The notes beneath the pieces are model-generated. The model saw only the letters and a list, made by a program, of their open reading frames with translations, was not told where the DNA came from and searched no databases. A program made the position numbers and the translations under genes. Shown piece by piece: positions 16,558 to 20,980 of a stretch of DNA of 20,980 nucleotides. Numbering within the stretch: position 1 is the stretch's first letter; each line of letters begins with the position of its first letter. Source of the stretch: a virus; the IMG/VR virus record IMGVR_UViG_3300028548_000510, positions 1-20,980 of that record, one strand, 5' to 3'.

Positions 16558-16590
16558 AAAGAGGGGAGTCAAATGACTTCCCTTTTTTTT
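16558..16590 (+). terminator. Strong intrinsic terminator before the 16628 gene
   Basis: GGGGAGTC (16563-16570) pairs with GACTTCCC (16575-16582), with one G.U pair and a 4-nt loop AAAT, followed by eight T (16583-16590). A-rich bases upstream (16558-16562) can extend the stem into the T-tract. It is the best terminator in the window and sits just before promoter P5. Confidence 0.88.
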
Positions 16591-16592
16591 AT

Positions 16593-16624
16593 ACCAAACA
16601 AAAACGGAACTTTTCTATTATATA
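16593..16624 (+). promoter_or_regulatory. Putative phage promoter P5 (ACCAAA - 17 nt - TCTATTATATA)
   Basis: ACCAAA (16593-16598) lies 17 nt upstream of TATTAT (16616-16621) within TTTCTATTATATA (16612-16624). It starts 2 nt after the T-tract of the terminator and the next ATG is at 16628, so the predicted start again falls on the ATG. Terminator-promoter juxtaposition is the same as at P2. Confidence 0.6.
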
Positions 16625-16627
16625 GTA

Positions 16628-17104
16628 ATGATACAAGCAATAACAGAAACTAACTTTACAGCGAATTTATCTACAGAAGATAACCGTATAGATACTTCAG
16701 TAGGGACAGACAAAATAAGATTTTTAATAAAATTTATTAATGACATGGATGGCTCTGTTTCATATTGCTACCCTACTATCACAATTAAAAATAGATATAC
16801 CTCTATGCTTTTTACTTATAATTTAGCACCTGATATGTTTGTTAATCAAGTTAAAATGTTACCATCAGGAAGTTGGAAGTATGAGGTATATGAAGTTTCA
16901 TGGATAGGTTCAGTAGTAGTTGCATTAGGAACAGCACCATCTACAGAAATAGAAGTTTTACCTGTATTAAATGATAATGGAGTAGTACAGGGAATTGTAA
17001 CAAAAGGTAAATTAAACCTTTCAGACAAATCAGGAACAGGGCAGGTTCAATATACTCAACACCCTGAACCTGAAGAAACGAACACTATATACTACGGACA
17101 ATAA
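16628..17104 (+). CDS. Structural protein of unknown function
   Basis: This 158-aa protein has alternating strands and no catalytic motif. The N-terminal part (TETNFTANLSTEDNRIDTSV) leads to KIRFLIKFINDMDGSVSYCYPTI, then MLPSGSWKYEVYEVSW and a C-terminal tail ending KSGTGQVQYTQHPEPEETN. The fold is probably a beta-sandwich like small virion adaptor or decoration proteins. Position between the tube-like and portal genes suggests a head or connector component. It is the first gene of a unit beginning at P5 and ends 9 nt before the portal gene. I do not recognise a named family. Confidence 0.55.
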   Translation: MIQAITETNFTANLSTEDNRIDTSVGTDKIRFLIKFINDMDGSVSYCYPTITIKNRYTSMLFTYNLAPDMFVNQVKMLPSGSWKYEVYEVSWIGSVVVALGTAPSTEIEVLPVLNDNGVVQGIVTKGKLNLSDKSGTGQVQYTQHPEPEETNTIYYGQ

Positions 17105-17113
17105 AATAACAAT

Positions 17114-18973
17114 ATGAATAATTTACTTTCAATAAATTTAGGAACATCAACAGCACCAAAAATACAAGAGGTAAGGGGAAGGGAATACATAGAATATTCT
17201 GATGAAGATGGATTATGGAAAAATTTGTACCCTCAATTTTTAATTGACCTTTATTATTCTTCTTCTACACATTCGGCTATTATTAATTCAACAGCAGAGA
17301 TGATAGCAGGGGAGGACTTGGTAGTAGATGAAGATGATACTAATTTAGAAGCGTATGTTAATTTAAAAAAGTTTCTTAGGCATGCAAATAGTAATGAGTC
17401 TTTACATCAGATAATTAAAAAGGTATCTTTTGATTTTAAATTACAGGGGGCTTATGCTTTACATGTAGTGTGGAATGTAGAAAGAACAGCTATAGTGGAA
17501 CTGTTTCATGTTCCTGTTGAAAGGGTTAGAGCAGGCAGACCGAATGAATTTGGTAAAGTGGATACTTACTATATAAGTGCTGATTGGGGAAATACAAGAG
17601 CTAACAAGCCTTACCCTGTAGCAGCCTTTAATACAACAGATAGAACAGCAGGAAGTCAATTAATATATACAGGTTCTTATAGTCCTAATATGGACATCTA
17701 CCACACACCTGATTACATAGCAGCAAATAATTGGGCTTTAATTGATTCTAAAGTATCAGAATTTCATCTTAATAATATCAACAATTCTTTTTCAGGCTCA
17801 TACATGTTTTCCTTTAATAATGGAATACCTTTAGAAGATGAAAGGAATAAGATAGAAAGGGATATAACAGATAAATTTACATCAGCAAGCAACGCAGGGA
17901 AATTCTTACTTTCGTTCTCAGATGACAAGACTAGAGCACCTGAAGTACACCCTTTAAATACATCAGACTTATCAGACCAATACTTAACGCTTCAAGCTCT
18001 TTTAGTTCAGAATATTCTTACAGGACACAGAGTAACCTCTAAGACACTTTTAGGTATAGACTCAGACAATGGTTTCTCTAGCAATGCTGATGAGCTTTTG
18101 AATGCAGCAAATTTCTATCAAAATACTGTAATCAGACCTTTTCAACTAAACATCTTAGATACTTTACAATCTATTTTTTCAGTTAATCAAATAGACTTAC
18201 CTGTAAGTTTTGTTCAATTAAAACCTATTACTATTCAATTTGACTCTGCTACTATTAGAGATGTAATGACTCAGGATGAAATACGAGAAGAACTAGGGTT
18301 AGCTCCATTAAAAGGAGAAGAACCTGTAGAAGTTAAAGAAGATTTGTCGGCAGAACAAAATAAGTTAGATTTATGGATTCAAGAATTTGGTGAAGATATG
18401 CCTGAAGAATGGGAACTAGTAGATGAAGAAGTGGTAGATGGAGAGCATAGGGACTTTAATTTTGAAGAAGTTTTAAATGAAATTGCAAATGATAAATTAG
18501 AGCTAGCTTCAGATGTAAAAGCTACACCGAACAAAAGAAGTAGTCAAGATGGAGTTAATAGGTCATACAATGATTTTTATAAGGTTAGATATGTTTATGC
18601 TACAGATAATTTCTTAACAAACAAATCAGGAACGAGTAGAGATTTTTGTAAGGACATGGTAGCTGCTAAAAAAATATATACTAAAGAAAATTTATCTAAT
18701 GCAGATAGTCTGATCCTAAACAAAGGGTTCGGAATAGATGGAAAAGAACCTTATGATATATTTTTATTTAAAGGCGGACCTCAATGCAGACATTTCTTTT
18801 TAAGAAGAATTTATAAAACTTCTTTAAGGGGAGCAAAGAGTAAAATATCAGATAGCCAATTAATAGGATATACTAAGGCTAGGTCTGAGGGGTTCACAGC
18901 AGAAAGAAACGATAAGCTAGTAGCAATAGCTCCGCAAAGAATGAAAAATAACGGATACAATAAACCAAGATAA
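17114..18973 (+). CDS. Portal protein with C-terminal MuF-like/minor-head domain
   Basis: This 619-aa protein would form the dodecameric DNA channel at one capsid vertex. Residues 1 to about 400 are portal-like: YPQFLIDLYYSSSTHSAIIN (39-58), FDFKLQGAYALHVVWNVER, LFHVPVERVRAG (130-141) and LALQ-type LTLQALLVQNILTGHRV (291-307). The part from about 385 to 460 is acidic linker. Residues about 485-600 look like a separate domain: YKVRYVYATDNF, SRDFCKDM (508-515), DSLILNKGFGIDGKEPYDIFLF and KGGPQCRHFF (553-562). Conserved-looking Cys512, Cys558 and His560 could bind metal. That C-terminal module resembles the minor-head/MuF-like region normally attached to other head proteins in these phages, and its fusion here is unusual. 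The leader is A-rich. Confidence 0.8.
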   Translation: MNNLLSINLGTSTAPKIQEVRGREYIEYSDEDGLWKNLYPQFLIDLYYSSSTHSAIINSTAEMIAGEDLVVDEDDTNLEAYVNLKKFLRHANSNESLHQIIKKVSFDFKLQGAYALHVVWNVERTAIVELFHVPVERVRAGRPNEFGKVDTYYISADWGNTRANKPYPVAAFNTTDRTAGSQLIYTGSYSPNMDIYHTPDYIAANNWALIDSKVSEFHLNNINNSFSGSYMFSFNNGIPLEDERNKIERDITDKFTSASNAGKFLLSFSDDKTRAPEVHPLNTSDLSDQYLTLQALLVQNILTGHRVTSKTLLGIDSDNGFSSNADELLNAANFYQNTVIRPFQLNILDTLQSIFSVNQIDLPVSFVQLKPITIQFDSATIRDVMTQDEIREELGLAPLKGEEPVEVKEDLSAEQNKLDLWIQEFGEDMPEEWELVDEEVVDGEHRDFNFEEVLNEIANDKLELASDVKATPNKRSSQDGVNRSYNDFYKVRYVYATDNFLTNKSGTSRDFCKDMVAAKKIYTKENLSNADSLILNKGFGIDGKEPYDIFLFKGGPQCRHFFLRRIYKTSLRGAKSKISDSQLIGYTKARSEGFTAERNDKLVAIAPQRMKNNGYNKPR

Positions 18974-18975
18974 TT

Positions 18976-19494
18976 ATGCCTACAGGATATGTACTATTCA
19001 TAAGTGAAATCAAGCTAAAAGACTCAACAGCCATTAACTTAAATGTTGATGTAGAATTACTACTTCCTTATGTACGCCAAGCACAAAAAGTGTATTGCGA
19101 GAGTAAGTTAGGGAGTAAACTTACACAAAAATTAAAAGATTTAATTATAGCAGGAACAGTTGGAAATGTAGGAAATGAATCTTATAAAACTTTACTTGAT
19201 GACTACATTGGCGATATGCTTCCAAATTGGGGGCTGTATTTATTAGTACCTTTTTTACGTTTTAAAGTGGAGAATGGAAATATTTATTCAAAGACATCCG
19301 AAACAGGAACTGCCCTTAGCACAGAAGAAGCACAGCACTTTAGAGAAGAAATAAGAAACACTTCAGAATACTACACAGAACGAATGATAAGCTACATCAC
19401 TAATAATCTTAGCTCATTTCCTGAGTACAGCACGAATACAGGTTCAGATGTAAACCCTTCAAAAAATGCTTACTTTAATGGATTACATATATAA
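18976..19494 (+). CDS. Head-tail connector / DUF6712-like protein
   Basis: This 172-aa protein is largely helical. It includes LLLPYVRQAQKVYCESKLGSKL (about 29-50), YKTLLDDYIGDMLPNWGLYLLVPFLRFK and EEAQHFREEIRNTSEYYTERM, ending in an S/N-rich tail with a terminal GLHI. This matches helical connector proteins of Bacteroidota phages (DUF6712-type), which sit between portal and tail. It starts 2 nt after the portal stop and overlaps the next micro-ORF at ATAATG. The role is inferred from family resemblance and position next to the portal. Confidence 0.7.
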   Translation: MPTGYVLFISEIKLKDSTAINLNVDVELLLPYVRQAQKVYCESKLGSKLTQKLKDLIIAGTVGNVGNESYKTLLDDYIGDMLPNWGLYLLVPFLRFKVENGNIYSKTSETGTALSTEEAQHFREEIRNTSEYYTERMISYITNNLSSFPEYSTNTGSDVNPSKNAYFNGLHI

Positions 19495-19613
19495 TGAAGA
19501 AACACTACAAACCAAAACAAATTAATATCACTAAATTAAAATCCTACTTGGATAAAAAGCCTAAAACAAATGAAAGAAGTACAAGACACAATACAGGTAG
19601 GAATAGTAAATAG
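19494..19613 (+). CDS. Basic micro-ORF, 39 aa
   Basis: A 39-codon frame begins at an ATG overlapping the connector stop (TAATG at 19492-19496) and ends at TAG 19611-19613. The peptide is strongly basic (MKKHYKPKQINITKLKSYL, then DKKPKTNERSTRHNTGRNSK), with no hydrophobic segment. It overlaps the next small ORF by 44 nt in another frame. The coupled start supports it, but I recognise no family. Confidence 0.4.
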   Translation: MKKHYKPKQINITKLKSYLDKKPKTNERSTRHNTGRNSK

Positions 19614-19728
19614 TTCGGCTATATTTCTGAATGTTACAAATTGTAATGAAATTTTAACTTTTGTCAGTTTGGTTCTAGCAATATCTTATACAATATATAA
19701 ATTTGTAAAATTTGAAGAAGAAAAATAG
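19570..19728 (+). CDS. Small single-TM protein, 52 aa (lysis-region)
   Basis: The ATG is at 19570 and the TAG at 19726-19728. The 52-aa product has a polar N-terminus (MKEVQDTIQVGIVNSSAIFL), one predicted membrane helix at about 28-47 (EILTFVSLVLAISYTIYKFV) and a short charged C-terminus (KFEEEK). Small one-TM proteins with this layout often sit in lysis clusters of Bacteroidota phages, just before endolysin or holin-like genes. It overlaps the basic micro-ORF upstream and the DUF5675 gene downstream (17 nt), so the whole region is nested. A second holin, pinholin or spanin-like role is possible but unproven. Confidence 0.6.
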   Translation: MKEVQDTIQVGIVNSSAIFLNVTNCNEILTFVSLVLAISYTIYKFVKFEEEK

Positions 19729-20137
19729 TATAGATCTCGTAATAATCCGAGATACATTCACAGATAAGAGTACAATTGGCGAACTCTTTTTGGATGGGGA
19801 AAGGCTCTGTGATACTTTAGAAAACCCTTGGCTAGACAATGCTAGGACTATTAGTTGTATTCCTGAAGGGGAATATTGTGTAAGGCTAAGGTATGCAAGG
19901 GAGTCAGGGACTAGGGACTACTTACACTTATTAGTCAAAGATGTTCCTAATAGAACATACATTCTTGTTCATATCGGAAATAAACCTGCTGACACAAGTG
20001 GATGCATCCTAGTGGGGTTGGGAAGTCAACAGGACTTTGTTAGTAACTCTAGGCTTGCTATGGACTTACTTATGAAAGAAATTATACATTTGGGGGGCGA
20101 AAACATAAATTTAATAATTAAAAAAAAAGTATCATGA
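19712..20137 (+). CDS. DUF5675 family protein (possible cell-wall enzyme)
   Basis: This 141-aa protein matches DUF5675: IIRDTFTDKSTIGELFLDGE (11-30), CDTLENPWL (33-41), IPEGEYCVRLRY (50-61), and YILVHIGNKPADTSGCILVG (83-102). The last segment carries His87 and Ser96-Gly97-Cys98, reminiscent of the catalytic His...S-[HG]-G-C signature of L,D-transpeptidase (YkuD-like) folds, though the order is not exact. Family function is not established, and its place beside the holin-like gene suggests a peptidoglycan-acting lysis or entry role. The only start that includes the conserved N-terminal part is TTG at 19712, inside the TM-protein gene (17-nt overlap), since there is no ATG or GTG upstream. It ends in an ATGA overlap with the holin-like gene. 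Confidence 0.8.
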   Translation: MKKKNSIDLVIIRDTFTDKSTIGELFLDGERLCDTLENPWLDNARTISCIPEGEYCVRLRYARESGTRDYLHLLVKDVPNRTYILVHIGNKPADTSGCILVGLGSQQDFVSNSRLAMDLLMKEIIHLGGENINLIIKKKVS

Positions 20138-20328
20138 AGAAATGGCTAATTTATCAGACACTGAAAAAGATGGTAACAAGTAAAAAATTCCTATATACAG
20201 TAGTGGGGATTATCGTACAACTATTAAGTGAAAAATGGGGAGTTGACCCTGAAGTATCACAAAACATTCTTTATTCTTTAGTAGCACTTGTAATCGGTCA
20301 AGGTATTGCTGATTCTAAAAAAGCATAG
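20134..20328 (+). CDS. Small holin-like protein
   Basis: The N-terminus of this 64-aa protein is basic (MKKWLIYQTLKKMVTSKK). Two hydrophobic segments follow, at about 19-33 (FLYTVVGIIVQLLSE) and about 45-60 (ILYSLVALVIGQGIAD), joined by the turn KWGVDPEVSQN. Such small two-helix proteins are typical of Bacteroidota-phage holins placed after a DUF5675 gene, and would permeabilise the inner membrane. It begins at an ATGA overlap with DUF5675. Membrane topology is predicted by eye only, and other small membrane roles are possible. Confidence 0.65.
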   Translation: MKKWLIYQTLKKMVTSKKFLYTVVGIIVQLLSEKWGVDPEVSQNILYSLVALVIGQGIADSKKA

Positions 20329-20340
20329 TTAAAAACTATG
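20324..20340 (+). promoter_or_regulatory. 7-bp inverted repeat spanning stop and start codons
   Basis: CATAGTT (20324-20330), AAA, AACTATG (20334-20340) is a perfect inverted repeat. The left arm includes the holin-like TAG stop and the right arm ends exactly in the ATG of the next gene. As RNA it would sequester that start until the ribosome on the holin gene opens it. The stem is short and AT-rich, so the effect is uncertain. Confidence 0.3.
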
Positions 20341-20980
20341 TCTATAAGGAATAATAGATACAGATTAAAACCTAGCGAGTTAGCCATCATTCAGAAAATG
20401 CGTGAGTCTGAAACTAGAAACATTCTAGTTATAGGAGATTTACATGAACCATTCTGTTTAGATGGTTACCTAGATTGGTGTTTAGAACAGTACGAAACCT
20501 TTAATTGCAACCAAGTTATATTTATAGGAGATATAATTGATGCTCATGGTTTCAGTTATCATGAACCTGATCCGGATGGAATGTCATCAGGGTTAGAGCT
20601 TGAAACGGCTATTAAGAAAATCGCTAAGTGGTATAAAGCATTCCCTGAAGCTGATGTTATGATAGGTAACCATGATAGAATGGCTAGTCGTAAGGCTATG
20701 TCAGGTGGTATTCCTGCAGCTTGGATTAGGTCTTACAATGAAGTCTTAGGAACTCCTGATTGGAATTGGTGTGAATCTATTATATATGATGACGTACTTT
20801 ACGAACACGGAGAAGGGGGGCAGGCAGCAGCTAAGTCAAAAAACAATTTAATGTCTAGTGTTTGTGGGCATACTCATACACTAGCTTATGTACAATGGTT
20901 CGTTGGAAAACGGTTCAAAGTCTTTGGAATGCAAGTGGGATGTGGGGTGGACTCAACTACTTACGCAGCAGCATACGCAA
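20338..20980 (+). CDS. Calcineurin-like metallophosphoesterase (3' truncated by window edge)
   Basis: The first 214 residues of a metal-dependent phosphoesterase are visible, and the gene runs off the window. All five family motifs are present in order: GDLHEPF (Asp34, His36), GDIID (Asp65), GNHD (Asn111, His112), a late His in EHGEGG (His157) and GHTH (His178, His180). A two-metal active site should form. Substrate is unknown. Phage members act on nucleic acids, cyclic nucleotides or protein phosphates, and here it may open a replication/nucleotide-metabolism module downstream. The ATG at 20338 lies 9 nt after the holin-like stop and within a small inverted repeat. Confidence 0.93.
   Translation, partial: MSIRNNRYRLKPSELAIIQKMRESETRNILVIGDLHEPFCLDGYLDWCLEQYETFNCNQVIFIGDIIDAHGFSYHEPDPDGMSSGLELETAIKKIAKWYKAFPEADVMIGNHDRMASRKAMSGGIPAAWIRSYNEVLGTPDWNWCESIIYDDVLYEHGEGGQAAAKSKNNLMSSVCGHTHTLAYVQWFVGKRFKVFGMQVGCGVDSTTYAAAYA

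Noticed and set aside
20776-20786. TCTATTATATA, same core as the promoter element
   Set aside because: It lies in frame inside the metallophosphoesterase gene (codons for Ser-Ile-Ile-Tyr), there is no gene start shortly downstream in a coherent frame, and no AYCAAA-type box was seen at 17 nt. It is probably chance in AT-rich coding DNA.
1-20980. CRISPR array, tRNA genes, IS elements, integrase or attachment sites
   Set aside because: I looked for regularly spaced repeats, cloverleaf-like structures, transposase motifs and terminal inverted repeats and saw none. A tRNA and covariance-model scan would be decisive for small RNAs.

Overview
The window is a contiguous piece of an AT-rich, double-stranded DNA tailed-phage genome (or prophage) carrying the packaging, tail, head and part of the lysis modules. 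All supported genes lie on the + strand and are tightly packed, many with 1-20 nt overlaps. A tape-measure protein, a terminator-like tail protein and no sheath gene suggest a siphovirus. The host is probably a member of the Bacteroidota, most likely a flavobacterium. This rests on start codons preceded by A-rich leaders instead of Shine-Dalgarno sequences, and on several structural proteins that I recognise as Bacteroidota-phage types: the Cys-rich XkdF-like protease, the hub protein, the fibre N-terminus and the DUF6712-like connector. No integrase, tRNA gene, IS element or CRISPR array was seen.

Layout. 1-890: the end of a DNA methyltransferase and a small zinc-ribbon protein. 920-3591: a ParB-like/methyltransferase fusion, then small and large terminase, closed by a terminator (3594-3632). 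3708-13425: one long tail operon. It starts with a putative tail assembly chaperone pair joined by a U-UUU-UUU -1 frameshift site (4223-4229), followed by a terminator-like protein, small structural proteins, a distal tail/baseplate protein, a 904-aa hub-like protein, a fibre with YadA-head-like repeats, and the tape measure. 13471-19494: the head module, with XkdF-like protease, acidic scaffold, major capsid protein, a tube-like protein bracketed by two related terminators, an unknown structural protein, a portal with an extra C-terminal domain, and a head-tail connector. 19494-20328: small overlapping genes of a lysis-like region (a basic peptide, a one-TM peptide, a DUF5675 protein and a holin-like protein). 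20338 to the end: a truncated metallophosphoesterase.

The most notable signal is a repeated bipartite element, TTTAAA or AYCAAA, 17-18 nt, then TCTATTATAT. It occurs five times, each just upstream of a gene that begins a transcription unit (920, 3708, 13471, 14219, 16628). It looks like a phage promoter family. In three copies the predicted transcription start falls on or next to the ATG, which suggests leaderless mRNA. Other points of interest are the tail-before-head gene order, the frameshift, forced TTG starts for the large terminase and the DUF5675 gene, and the portal fusion.
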